Positions 52,757 through 61,640 of a DNA stretch of 64,000 nucleotides are shown here, one piece after another (the stretch's first letter is position 1; the number at the start of each line of letters is the position of its first letter). The stretch is from positions 310,001-374,000 of the forward strand of contig NZ_CAKLBP010000005.1 of the NCBI RefSeq assembly GCF_920984665.1. Reading direction: 5' to 3'. The notes under the pieces were generated by a model, which was not told the DNA's origin, did no database searches, and worked only from the letters and a program-made list of their open reading frames with translations. This DNA comes from Pedobacter sp. Leaf170 (lineage in GTDB: Bacteria > Bacteroidota > Bacteroidia > Sphingobacteriales > Sphingobacteriaceae). Position numbers and translations under genes: made by a program.

Positions 52757-54705
52757 TAAGATCTATTTTCATCAAAAGTCGCTACAGCCTCCTGCATTAT
52801 TTTATGCTAAGTTTTCTTGTCGTCTCCAGTTTCTTCAGGATCATTTTAATCGCGATGTCCTTCAGCAAGGGAGGGCTCAAAACCATAGACATATTTACTG
52901 CACTTGCAAAGGGCGTGGTTTTCGATCTGGGGGTGAGTATCTATTTTTGCTTATTTTATGCCGTTTATCTGCTTTGCCTTCCCCAAAAATGGAACGGGTC
53001 AGCTTTTGACCGCACCTTTACCAGGATATTATTGTTTCTAATGGTACTGATATCGGTATTCTCTTTCTTTGCTGAATTTACCTTCTGGCTGGAATTTGAA
53101 AGCCGCTTCAATTTCATAGCAGTAGATTATTTGATCTACACTTACGAGGTACTGCACAACATCAATGAGTCTTACCCACTCCCGCTTTTAATTGCAGGCG
53201 TTGTACTCATTTCCCTGCTATGGAACTATCTCATGCGTGCAGCCTTCAGGATCAGTTTCCGTTCAGTTACCCCTGTTCTCCACAGGTTTTTATTTACCCT
53301 ACTGATTGTTTTGATGGCAATATTTTATGGCCAGAAGGTGGACAATTCCTGGGCCGAGCGTAGCAGTAACCGATATGTAAGCGAAATTTCCAAAGCGGGG
53401 ATATATTCATTCATTGCAGCGTTCCGCTCAAATGAGCTGAACTATGACCAGTTTTATCCCATGACATCAGAGATGGTCGCATTTAATACCACAAGAAAAG
53501 AGCTGTCATCTCCATTGGCAAGATTTATGCCAGGGGAAGGTTCGATTCGCCGAATCGTTTCCAATGGCAATGGCCAAAGCAGATCGAACGTGATCATGGT
53601 GGTAATGGAAAGTTTTAGTGCGGATTATATGGGAACCTTTGGTAATGCACAGGGACTTACGCCAACACTTGATACCCTCGCAAAACAAAGCGTTTTATTT
53701 AAGCGGATGTATGCCACTGGCACACGAACGGTACGCGGTATGGAAGCGCTTTCCCTAGCCCTTCCGCCAACCCCTGGAAACAGCATTGTCAGAAGAGAAA
53801 ATAATGCAAATCTAACCACCATTGGAAGTATATTTTCTAAACGCGGGTATTCAACTTCTTTTTTTTATGGTGGGGATGGCTACTTCGACAATATGAATCA
53901 GTTCTTTGGTAACAATGGATACGAGATAACCGATAGGGGCCGAAAACTAACAGTGGGAGATACCTATAAGGTAAAACGAACGATCCTAAAGGATGATCAG
54001 GTTGCCTTTGAAAATGCCTGGGGCATTTCTGACGGGGACCTGCTTTCTGCAGTGATCCGTGATGCGGACAAACGTTTCCAGACAAAAAAGCCGTTCTACG
54101 ATTTTGTGATGACCACATCCAACCATCGTCCTTTTACCTATCCCGGAGGAAAAATTGATATCGCCCCGGGAACGGGGAGGGAGGGGGCCGTGAAGTACAC
54201 TGACTTTGCCATCGGTGAATTTTTAGAAAAAGCCCGGAAAAAACCTTGGTTCGACAATACGATATTTATATTCATTGCTGATCACTGCGCTGAAAGTGCA
54301 GGGAAAAATGAAATCGATATCTCCCGGTACCATATTCCCGCTATGATCTATAATCTTAAAGGACAGGTCCCTTTGACAATTTCAGCCCTCTGTTCTCAGA
54401 TCGACCTCTACCCAACCTTGTTTGGATTGCTCAAATGGGATTTCCAGGGCAATAACTATGGAATGGATGTACGCTCAGTAGCCTATCGCCCAAGGATCAT
54501 GCTGGGGACCTATCAAAAACTTGGCTATCTCCGCAATGACACGCTTGTGGTACTCAGCCCACGAAAAGCCCCCCAGAGTTATAGGTACGATTTCACTACA
54601 AACGTACAAACGCCCGTAAAGACGCCAAAAAAGATAAGTCTGGAAGCCATCTCGCTATACCAGAGCGCCTATCATCTTTTTAAAAATGGTGGATTAAAAC
54701 AATAA
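52753..54705 (+). CDS. LTA-synthase-like sulfatase-domain membrane protein
   Basis: 650 residues. Five N-terminal spans (~10-195), then an extracytoplasmic alkaline-phosphatase/sulfatase domain: NVIMVVMESFSADYMGTFG (metal-binding Glu), ATGTRTVRGMEALSL with the candidate nucleophile Thr, TSNHRPFTYPGG, and FIADHCAES (Asp and His metal ligands). Relatives transfer glycerol-phosphate or phosphoethanolamine onto envelope polymers; Gram-negative members of this family modify lipids or periplasmic glycans. Exact acceptor unknown. The following gene starts after seven bases. Confidence 0.85.
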   Translation: MIRSIFIKSRYSLLHYFMLSFLVVSSFFRIILIAMSFSKGGLKTIDIFTALAKGVVFDLGVSIYFCLFYAVYLLCLPQKWNGSAFDRTFTRILLFLMVLISVFSFFAEFTFWLEFESRFNFIAVDYLIYTYEVLHNINESYPLPLLIAGVVLISLLWNYLMRAAFRISFRSVTPVLHRFLFTLLIVLMAIFYGQKVDNSWAERSSNRYVSEISKAGIYSFIAAFRSNELNYDQFYPMTSEMVAFNTTRKELSSPLARFMPGEGSIRRIVSNGNGQSRSNVIMVVMESFSADYMGTFGNAQGLTPTLDTLAKQSVLFKRMYATGTRTVRGMEALSLALPPTPGNSIVRRENNANLTTIGSIFSKRGYSTSFFYGGDGYFDNMNQFFGNNGYEITDRGRKLTVGDTYKVKRTILKDDQVAFENAWGISDGDLLSAVIRDADKRFQTKKPFYDFVMTTSNHRPFTYPGGKIDIAPGTGREGAVKYTDFAIGEFLEKARKKPWFDNTIFIFIADHCAESAGKNEIDISRYHIPAMIYNLKGQVPLTISALCSQIDLYPTLFGLLKWDFQGNNYGMDVRSVAYRPRIMLGTYQKLGYLRNDTLVVLSPRKAPQSYRYDFTTNVQTPVKTPKKISLEAISLYQSAYHLFKNGGLKQ

Positions 54706-54712
54706 CAATCAT

Positions 54713-55405
54713 ATGAACAATTATTTTTTATTGCTAATTGGTTTGTTTTTAGGGATACTGGCGCTCTTAATAGGAAACTATTTTTTCAAGTTAAGAAGGA
54801 AAAATGTATTTGATCTGCTTTTGGAGGAGACCGAGGCTTACGTTAGTCAACTCTTTCAACAGCACTGGCATACCGATCTGGTATACCATGACCTCGAACA
54901 CACAAAGCTTGTAGTTAGCCGAACACGCGAAATTGCTTCGAACTACCGCCTGGACAAGCTCCGTGAGTTTGTACTCTTCGCCGCAGCTTGGTTTCACGAC
55001 ACCGGGCAGCTTTTGGGCAGCCCCGCTGGTCATGAAGAGAGAAGCGTGATTTTAATGCGAGAGTTTATGCTCGATAGAGGAATTGAACTAGATGTTATTT
55101 TCGATATAGCGGCTTGCATTCGGGCAACTACAATACCTCATGATCCCAGGAATACGATCCAGGAGATCATCTGTGATGCGGACACCTATAACCTTGGAAA
55201 CGAGGAATTCCTGATAACTGATGAGAAGGTGGCAAGAGAGGTCAATAAAAGAAGCGGAATGGATTTGACAGAATGGGATAATAAAACACTCAACTTCTTA
55301 ACTGCACATCGTTTTTTTACTCCATACTGCAGGTCTTTACTGGCAACAGGAAAACAAGCAAATATTGAAACGGTCAAAGCGCGGATAAAGAAAAAACAAC
55401 ACTAA
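54713..55405 (+). CDS. HD-domain phosphohydrolase-like protein
   Basis: 230 residues: one N-terminal span (3-26), then an HD domain with YHDLEHTKLVV, WFHDTGQLLG (the HD pair), GHEERSV and CDADTYNLG (distal Asp). This ligand set fits metal-dependent phosphohydrolases such as (p)ppGpp or nucleotide phosphatases. Membrane tethering is uncommon. Substrate unknown; co-oriented and tightly packed with the sulfatase and MgtC genes. Confidence 0.8.
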   Translation: MNNYFLLLIGLFLGILALLIGNYFFKLRRKNVFDLLLEETEAYVSQLFQQHWHTDLVYHDLEHTKLVVSRTREIASNYRLDKLREFVLFAAAWFHDTGQLLGSPAGHEERSVILMREFMLDRGIELDVIFDIAACIRATTIPHDPRNTIQEIICDADTYNLGNEEFLITDEKVAREVNKRSGMDLTEWDNKTLNFLTAHRFFTPYCRSLLATGKQANIETVKARIKKKQH

Positions 55406-55408
55406 AAA

Positions 55409-55873
55409 ATGGAAATGGAAAACGAATGGGATATAATCCTAAGGCTTCTTGTAGCTTTCATTCTTGGATGCATCATCGGTCTTGACCGTGAAAAACATGG
55501 CAGGAGTGCCGGAATACGTACTTATGCCGCGGTGTGTCTCGGCGCCGCACTCTTCACCGCCATTGGCGAGCATATGGGGGACACAGCGGCAGCCTCTAGA
55601 ATCATTGCCAACGTTCTGGTGGGCATTGGTTTTTTGGGTGCAGGAATCATTTACAAGAATGATCAAACCAACACTTCACAAGGCCTCACTACCGCAGCTA
55701 CCCTGTGGTGTACCGCGGGAATCGGTGTGGCCGTAGGACTTAACATGTTCCTCATCGCAGTAGCTGCTGCCCTGGGAATCTATTTCTTGCTGAGTCTTCA
55801 TCACCAGAAATGGTACGTAAAATGGAAAAAGAAATTTAAACATGAGAATGACTCGCATACCGCTGATGATTAA
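55409..55873 (+). CDS. MgtC/SapB family membrane protein
   Basis: 154 residues, four or five spans. Family signatures: LGCIIGLDREKHGRSAGIRT, AASRIIANVLVGIGFLGAG, and TTAATLWCTAGIGVAVGL. MgtC-like proteins influence magnesium homeostasis and ATP synthase or membrane potential. C-terminal tail cytoplasmic, short, so lacks the ACT-like domain of full MgtC. Confidence 0.9.
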   Translation: MEMENEWDIILRLLVAFILGCIIGLDREKHGRSAGIRTYAAVCLGAALFTAIGEHMGDTAAASRIIANVLVGIGFLGAGIIYKNDQTNTSQGLTTAATLWCTAGIGVAVGLNMFLIAVAAALGIYFLLSLHHQKWYVKWKKKFKHENDSHTADD

Positions 55874-55885
55874 AATATATATAAG

Positions 55886-56677
55886 ATGAGTTTTTTTAGA
55901 ATATTATTTTGGTTGCTGTTCACATTCCTGCATCCCTTTGCATCCTTTTCACAAAAACCAGGGGATACGTTGCTGATGAAAAAACAGACCCTTGCGGACG
56001 GCATAACAGAACACGGCGACTTTAAGATTCGGATGTCACCAATAGTGGGAGCTGCAGCCTCAGCAAGTATAGTTTACGGATTTGTAAAGCTGGGAAGCCA
56101 CGAACTCACAGACCTTGATATTGCCGCCAGGCAGGAGTTTGCACTTGAGCATCCGCACAATAAGTTTAGGATAGATGACTATCTGCAGTTCGCCCCCGGG
56201 GTATTGGCGCTAGGCCTGAGCACGGCTGGCATACAAGGAAGAAATAAAACCATTGACCAGGCCGGGGTCTATCTGCTGAGCAATATCATACTTACCGCCA
56301 CCTGCCAATCCCTTAAAAGGATCACCCAGGTGACCAGGCCGGACGGATCCAGCAACGCATTTCCTTCAGGGCATACCGCAGAGGCATTCGCATCGGCAGA
56401 ACTGCTCAGTCAGGAATATAAGGAAAGATCAGTTATTTACCCCATTTCAGGCTATGCTGCCGCAGTGGCAACCGCATATTACCGGATGTATAATAATAAG
56501 CACTGGCTCAGTGATGTTGTAGCAGGAGCAGGGATAGGTTTTCTTTCCACGCGGGCATCTTACTGGCTATATCCAAAGATTAAAAAAATCTTTACACAAA
56601 AGGAAATCGGGCGTTCAGTAGTAATGCCCAGCTACAGTCACGGAGCAATTGGAGCCGGTATATTCAGTTACTTTTAA
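55886..56677 (+). CDS. PAP2-family phosphatase
   Basis: 263 residues with signal or anchor helix then the complete lipid-phosphatase triad: KRITQVTRPDGS, FPSGHTAEAFASAEL, and YYRMYNNKHWLSDVVAG. The catalytic His of PSGH and the nucleophile His of KHWLSD are present, in contrast to the degenerate gene at 50145. Likely acts on a lipid diphosphate such as undecaprenyl diphosphate or a phosphatidyl substrate at the periplasmic face. Confidence 0.88.
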   Translation: MSFFRILFWLLFTFLHPFASFSQKPGDTLLMKKQTLADGITEHGDFKIRMSPIVGAAASASIVYGFVKLGSHELTDLDIAARQEFALEHPHNKFRIDDYLQFAPGVLALGLSTAGIQGRNKTIDQAGVYLLSNIILTATCQSLKRITQVTRPDGSSNAFPSGHTAEAFASAELLSQEYKERSVIYPISGYAAAVATAYYRMYNNKHWLSDVVAGAGIGFLSTRASYWLYPKIKKIFTQKEIGRSVVMPSYSHGAIGAGIFSYF

Positions 56678-56912
56678 AAACAGTGCGGTTAGAATATAAT
56701 TTCGTTACCGCTGCAATTTCAAAATAGGTTGCACCGCTGCGCGTAAAGTCAAGCGTAGAATCGCAATAATGCACAGGATGCTGAAAACATCAAGCAATAA
56801 ACAAAATAAATTAAAAGTAGGACATCTTCTTATAGTACTTGTTAGGCTATAAAGTTACCAAAAAAAGGTGATAAGCACAGGAGATTTCCAGTAAAAATAG
56901 ATTAAGGAATTC

Positions 56913-57134
56913 ATGAGAAAAAATAAAAAGAACCCATATACCCAAGCAGTCCCTCTCCATGTCTCTGGCCGAAGAAAAATGCTACTCAGGGTGTTGATTA
57001 TAGCGGCAGTGACACTCTTTACAATACTTTTATGGTTCATGGCCTTGATATCCCCTAAAGGACATGGGCATAAGGGTCGTATTGAAAGTAAGTCAGTTCC
57101 AGGTTCAAATCGATCGCGGTTGAAAGCAATGTAA
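56913..57134 (+). CDS. Hypothetical 73-residue single-span protein
   Basis: Basic start (MRKNKKNPYTQ), a membrane helix (VLIIAAVTLFTILLWFMALI) and a Gly/His/Lys tail (GHGHKGR). The preceding 235 bases contain no gene or clear promoter. Eleven bases separate it from the next small gene. No family recognised. Confidence 0.45.
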   Translation: MRKNKKNPYTQAVPLHVSGRRKMLLRVLIIAAVTLFTILLWFMALISPKGHGHKGRIESKSVPGSNRSRLKAM

Positions 57135-57145
57135 ATAAATTCATT

Positions 57146-57538
57146 ATGAACTTCCGCCTGGTCTACACCGTTCTTTTACTTGCATTCAGTTTCCTGCTGG
57201 ATCAGTGCCTCGTGCTCGAGAATCCACACAATAAAATTTCACAGTATAATCAGCGTGCTAAACACGGTGCCGGGGAGTTTGAAACTGTCCTGCATGCCAT
57301 CATTTTATCTTCAAGCCATCAGGAAGTTAATCAGGAAAAAGATAAATTTAGTTTCGACACTTTCAGAACACTCAACCATCCGTATTTTTTTCTGACCTCC
57401 CACCTGTTGCAGGCGAAACCGGTTCTCCAAAATTCCTCAATACGTACTTATTTTCTTAAATCTCCCTGTTTTCGAGGACCACCGAAATCCGTTTATAATA
57501 CTTTGGCCGGCCTCTCTGACTTGCAAAGCATGTCTTAA
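57146..57538 (+). CDS. Hypothetical 130-residue secreted protein with FRGPP tail
   Basis: N-terminal signal-like segment (5-20, LLLAFSFLLDQC) with possible lipobox Cys20, followed by a polar body and KSPCFRGPPKSVY near residue 108. The RGPP element recalls the RPP end of the His-rich copper proteins and other small Bacteroidota secreted proteins, but no family can be assigned. The next 115 bases are non-coding. Confidence 0.5.
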   Translation: MNFRLVYTVLLLAFSFLLDQCLVLENPHNKISQYNQRAKHGAGEFETVLHAIILSSSHQEVNQEKDKFSFDTFRTLNHPYFFLTSHLLQAKPVLQNSSIRTYFLKSPCFRGPPKSVYNTLAGLSDLQSMS

Positions 57539-57653
57539 GGAGAACTTTCAAACCCCTTGCCGCGGCGTTACTGGCCAATATTACTTTTTACATAACTGTT
57601 TACCCGAACAGCAGGCCTAATGTTGCCTGCCGTCTAAATCTTTTTTACATGTC

Positions 57654-59126
57654 ATGCGAAAAAACCTAACTGCCGGCCTATCTCCAGCTGTTTTTTATAT
57701 GCTATGTGCTATCCTGGTCATTCGTGTTATTGCTGTGTTTTCAATGGGACCAATGCCGCAGGATGCGTATTACTTTTTTTATGCCAGCCACCCCAGTCTT
57801 TCCTATTTTGACCACCCTCCGGCCATTTCCTGGTTAATCAGGATTTTTACAGAAATTTTTGGCAAAAATCCAACTGCCATTAAGCTCGGGGATTCGGTAC
57901 TCACCGTTCTTACCTCCATTGCCGTTTTCAATCTGTCACTTCGGTTCTATCCTTCAGGTCAGTCAAAAAAAGTAATTGTGCTATTTTTATCCACCTTAAT
58001 GGTAAGCATCCTTTCCTTGATTTCCACCCCGGATACCCCGCTGCTTTTCTTCTGGGCACTTGCCCTTTGCAAAATCCATGATGCAGTGTTCAGAAAAAGA
58101 AAAATAGACTGGATTTATGCCGGTATACTTATGGGACTCGCTTTTGATAGCAAATATACAGCCGTCTTCCTTCCTGCAGGAATGTTCATTTTCTTATTGT
58201 TTTCCTCCTCAAACAGGAAACAACTTCTGACCATATGGCCCTGGCTATCAGTGTTGCTGATGATAATGGTTTCTTCACCGGTGATTATATGGAACTGGAA
58301 TAACAACTTTGCATCTTTCGCTTTTCAGGGTACAAAACGCATGAATTCTGTTTCTGAACTTCAGTTTAGCCCAAGGTTTATCTTTGGTCTCTTTGGCCAT
58401 CAACTCGCGCTGCTTATCCCTGTCGCTTTTGCCTTTTTGTTTCGCGCTACTTATCTGATGTTCAGCCTGAAAGAAAAAGGTAGATTCAAGCTTTCTGCAG
58501 GGCAGATCTTTTTGCTCGCTTTCTTTCTGCCCATTTTCATGATTTTTCTCTCGCTCTCGCCTTTTTACTGGGTAAAGATTAACTGGATGATGCCGGCTTA
58601 TATCACAGGCATTATTCTGGTAGGTGGGATAATCCCGGACCGTTGGATAAAGATTCAGCTTATCATTTCACTGATTATCCATGCAGGGCTTTTCGTGGAG
58701 ATAGTATTCTATCCCGTACCGGTTCGTTCAGATGATACATGGGTAGGATGGGAAGAACTCCATAGGAAATCACAAATCCTTAAAACACAATATAAAGCCG
58801 ACTTCATCTTTTCTGCTGACAGTTATAAAACATCAGCTGAACTCAATCTCTTAAGCCGGGAATTTATATATGGGCAAAACGTGATCGGCGAGCACGCACT
58901 ACATTTCAGCTACATTGGAACGGATCTTTCCAAGCTAAAAGGTAAAAACGCAATATTTCTGGATTCAGAGCCATCGTTTAAAAACCTGGCAAGGAAAGCT
59001 GGAGATCCACCTGCAATAAATGGCCATTTTACAAGTGTCAGGCAGCTCCGGCCAATTGTAATTTTCAGAAACGGAAGACCGGTAAGAAAATTTCTGGTCT
59101 ATTTCTGCCAGAATTATATCCCTTGA
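57654..59126 (+). CDS. Family-39 (ArnT/PMT-like) membrane glycosyltransferase
   Basis: 490 residues, about ten spans. The first periplasmic loop has PQDAYYFFYASHPSLSYFDH with the acidic pair and the DHPP motif (YFDHPPAISWLIRIF) typical of family GT39/GT83 enzymes that use polyprenyl-phosphate sugars. Spans follow in pairs, and the C-terminal domain is soluble. Such enzymes glycosylate lipid A or proteins. Substrate unknown. Confidence 0.85.
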   Translation: MRKNLTAGLSPAVFYMLCAILVIRVIAVFSMGPMPQDAYYFFYASHPSLSYFDHPPAISWLIRIFTEIFGKNPTAIKLGDSVLTVLTSIAVFNLSLRFYPSGQSKKVIVLFLSTLMVSILSLISTPDTPLLFFWALALCKIHDAVFRKRKIDWIYAGILMGLAFDSKYTAVFLPAGMFIFLLFSSSNRKQLLTIWPWLSVLLMIMVSSPVIIWNWNNNFASFAFQGTKRMNSVSELQFSPRFIFGLFGHQLALLIPVAFAFLFRATYLMFSLKEKGRFKLSAGQIFLLAFFLPIFMIFLSLSPFYWVKINWMMPAYITGIILVGGIIPDRWIKIQLIISLIIHAGLFVEIVFYPVPVRSDDTWVGWEELHRKSQILKTQYKADFIFSADSYKTSAELNLLSREFIYGQNVIGEHALHFSYIGTDLSKLKGKNAIFLDSEPSFKNLARKAGDPPAINGHFTSVRQLRPIVIFRNGRPVRKFLVYFCQNYIP

Positions 59127-59297
59127 AGAGTCGGCTAAATCAAATGCCAAACACCAATTAAAATTCTTTTTGCAAAACGAAACAACCATAAAATGAATTT
59201 GCAAAGTGAAAGCGGAAACTATATATTTATTTGGATAATAACAAAATATCAATCACTGCACAACGTGCATTTCATGCTAAATAGACAAAATAAGAAC

Positions 59298-60185
59298 ATG
59301 CTTATAAATAAAAAAATATCAGTGCTATACTTCATTAGGTTAATAAAATGGGATATCATAACAATTGGAATATATGCCATAGTTGCTGGAACGCTCGATC
59401 ATTATGGTTTCTTCGAACAAATTAAAATCCCTTTGGCGCTTTCTGCCTTTGTGGGTACGACCCTTTCGCTCTTGCTTGCTTTCAGGACCTCGCAGTCTTA
59501 TGAACGCTGGTGGGAAGCAAGAGTGGTTTGGGGCGCAATAGTGAACGATAGCAGGACACTGATAAGGCAATTGACCCTATTCCTTCCAAAACACAAGGAT
59601 AGAGCTGATTTACTTGAATCATTTGCGACTCGTCAGGTGATCTGGTGTTTTGCGCTCTCAGAGTCGCTGAGGAAGACTGCTCCTTCTACAAAAGTGAAGA
59701 ATTATTTTATCAAGCATAATCTCAACAGTGAAAACCAAGCAAATTTATTACTCATCCGCCACAGCTCAGCGCTGGCCTCGGCCAGTGAACGTGGTCAGAT
59801 GGATCCCAACAAAGTTGTACAAATCGATTCCACCATTGCCCGCCTGTGCGATTCAATGGGAAAATGCGAACGAATTAAAAACACGATCTTTCCACGCTCA
59901 TATAGTGTACTCATTCATTTTCTGATCTATGTCCTAATGACTATTATGCCTTTTGGACTGGAAGATGAAACACCAGTTGTAGAAATAATGTTGATATTTC
60001 TCGTTCCGATTCTCTTTATTATGATCGAAAAAACAGCAATCATTATGCAGGATCCATTCGAAAATGTTCCCACCGATACGCCGATGACAGCAATCTGCAT
60101 GACCATAGAGCGGAATCTGATGGAGATGATAGAACACCCACCGATGGCGCAGCCAAAAGCTGATAACACATACTTTATTATGTAA
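59298..60185 (+). CDS. Bestrophin-family ion channel
   Basis: 295 residues from MLINKKISVLYFIRLIKWD; two upstream Met codons add a poorly matching leader and were rejected. Signatures: IPLALSAFVGTTLSLLLAFR, TSQSYERWWEARVVWGAIVN and later DPFENVPTDTPMTAI. Bacterial bestrophins form pentameric channels, often for anions or cations. Location after envelope and metal genes gives no decisive hint on the ion. Confidence 0.9.
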   Translation: MLINKKISVLYFIRLIKWDIITIGIYAIVAGTLDHYGFFEQIKIPLALSAFVGTTLSLLLAFRTSQSYERWWEARVVWGAIVNDSRTLIRQLTLFLPKHKDRADLLESFATRQVIWCFALSESLRKTAPSTKVKNYFIKHNLNSENQANLLLIRHSSALASASERGQMDPNKVVQIDSTIARLCDSMGKCERIKNTIFPRSYSVLIHFLIYVLMTIMPFGLEDETPVVEIMLIFLVPILFIMIEKTAIIMQDPFENVPTDTPMTAICMTIERNLMEMIEHPPMAQPKADNTYFIM

Positions 60186-60324
60186 TGGCAATATCAGGAA
60201 TTTTCTACAGATATTAGATGGTTTATTTTATTGGATACAAAACTGCCAAGGCCCCTATTCAGACAGGGATACTGATAATAGATGAGGTTGATCTTTACAA
60301 ACCTATTACTTTGATAGTTAATAA

Positions 60325-60358
60325 GTGGAAAGGAATATCGGCTCGCACATTCCTTTCC
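60325..60358. terminator. Convergent-gene hairpin
   Basis: TGGAAAGGAAT (60325-60335) and ATTCCTTTCCA (60348-60358), perfect 11-bp stem with a 12-base loop, between the rightward bestrophin gene and the leftward His-rich gene. Likely a bidirectional transcription end, though without strong T-runs. Confidence 0.55.
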
Positions 60359-60370
60359 AAACTGCCATAA

Positions 60371-60565
60371 TTAACTTTTTTTTGTGTTCTTATGTTCATC
60401 ATCGTTATGGTGTTCAGCCTCAGAATGGTGTTCTTTCTCTTTGTGATGTTCCATTTCATTCGCATGCTCAGGCCCTTCATGATGCTCTTTGTGGGGGTGA
60501 TGCTCCTGATGTTCATGGTGTTCCGGATGCTTTTGACTCTCTTTTTTTGAATTTTCTGTGTTCAT
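60371..60565 (-). CDS. His/Glu-rich 64-residue peptide
   Basis: Nearly a third of residues are His (HPEHHEHQEHHPHKEHHEGP, ...EHHSEAEHHNDDEH) with Glu and Lys between; no signal peptide. Composition suggests a cytosolic nickel, zinc or copper buffer, but low-complexity frames can be chance. Support comes from an ATG start, the metal-gene context and the hairpin at its 3' end. Confidence 0.5.
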   Translation of the reverse strand: MNTENSKKESQKHPEHHEHQEHHPHKEHHEGPEHANEMEHHKEKEHHSEAEHHNDDEHKNTKKS

Positions 60566-60590
60566 GACTTTAAATTTTAGTGATTAAAAA

Positions 60591-60977
60591 TTATTTACCA
60601 GAGCGCTTGATTTTAGAGGTGTTTTTGAGAAAAAAAGTGTCAGCAAATGCTTTCATCACCCTATCTAACTGGATGGTAGGAAAGTGATGGCTTTTTGTTG
60701 ATAAGTTTATTGCGTTGAGCTTACGTATACCTTTATTTATTGGTAATTCTAACCTCCATCGGCCAGCCACGAAGACTTTGTTTGTTGGATGACCGTCATC
60801 ATCGAATAAAGAAAACCCTTTCCAGCTTTTTAATTTTTGAATTGTGTTTGCCAGTAGTACATCAGAGGCCGAAAGCCCGGTTTCCAGGGCTATAGCCAAA
60901 TTAATATTATCCCTGTAGCAAAATCGTATAGTATGAAGGTATAGGGCAGCCGGAATAACAGTTTCCACATTTTTCAT
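60591..60977 (-). CDS. Hypothetical 128-residue protein
   Basis: Start placed at the ATG reading MKNVETVIPAAL because the upstream extension lacks protein-like composition. Helical first part (NINLAIALETGLSASDVLLA) followed by a basic segment (KVFVAGRWRLELPINKGIRKL). No domain recognised, no signal peptide. 26 bases upstream of the His-rich gene on the same strand, so possibly one transcript. Confidence 0.45.
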   Translation of the reverse strand: MKNVETVIPAALYLHTIRFCYRDNINLAIALETGLSASDVLLANTIQKLKSWKGFSLFDDDGHPTNKVFVAGRWRLELPINKGIRKLNAINLSTKSHHFPTIQLDRVMKAFADTFFLKNTSKIKRSGK

Positions 60978-61640
60978 TATAAACTGATGTTTTGTTATTA
61001 TAAAAACAACAGTGAAGCGAATTAGTTTAAAAAATGTTGATGTATTTTCGTACGAATGGGAAGACTGCTGCTGACCCTTGGTACTTAATCTATAACCAAA
61101 ATAGTGCAACGAAAAAGTGTGTCTTCCAATCTGTGAGGCATTGTTACTCACGTTTTATCATGACTTATATAGGAGCGCCGGCAGCTATTTATGTATGGTG
61201 AGCGTCAAGTTTGATAATATCGGTATAGCTGTAAAGACTTTCTGTTAATATTGATTATTATTCTCCGGCCTTTTATTTTATTTTTGTGTGAATGTTTCTT
61301 TTATCAGTATTTTGAAACCTATGTTCGAAAGTTATTTTGATTTTTGTCTGGTTACACTAAAGTTATTCCGGGCAGGGTAAAAGATAGAAGTAAAATAAAA
61401 AACTCCGATAAAATAGATCGCCACAGACTTACATTTTCAATTCCTGGAATGAAGTAAGCCATTGTAGGCCAAAGACGCTGTTTGACAATACCTCTGCCGT
61501 ACGCTTCTCAGCACCAAGGCTTCGAATCGGATAGGTTGAAACTGAAGATAGACAATGCACAGCACCTTGTTATCAGAGTAATATTTGGCATGATACATGG
61601 AGAGGTTTATCACTGAAAAAGTACAATAAAAAATCATATT
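60978..61640. other. Non-coding stretch before the CadA-type gene
   Basis: About 660 bases without a credible open frame. It must contain the divergent promoters for the 128-residue protein and the ATPase, but no clear TAnnTTTG element with a matching -33 box was found. Confidence 0.4.

Noticed and set aside
57085-57125. tRNA-like GGTTCAAATC string
   Set aside because: Resembles a T-loop, but no acceptor or anticodon arms can be formed and it lies inside a small ORF.
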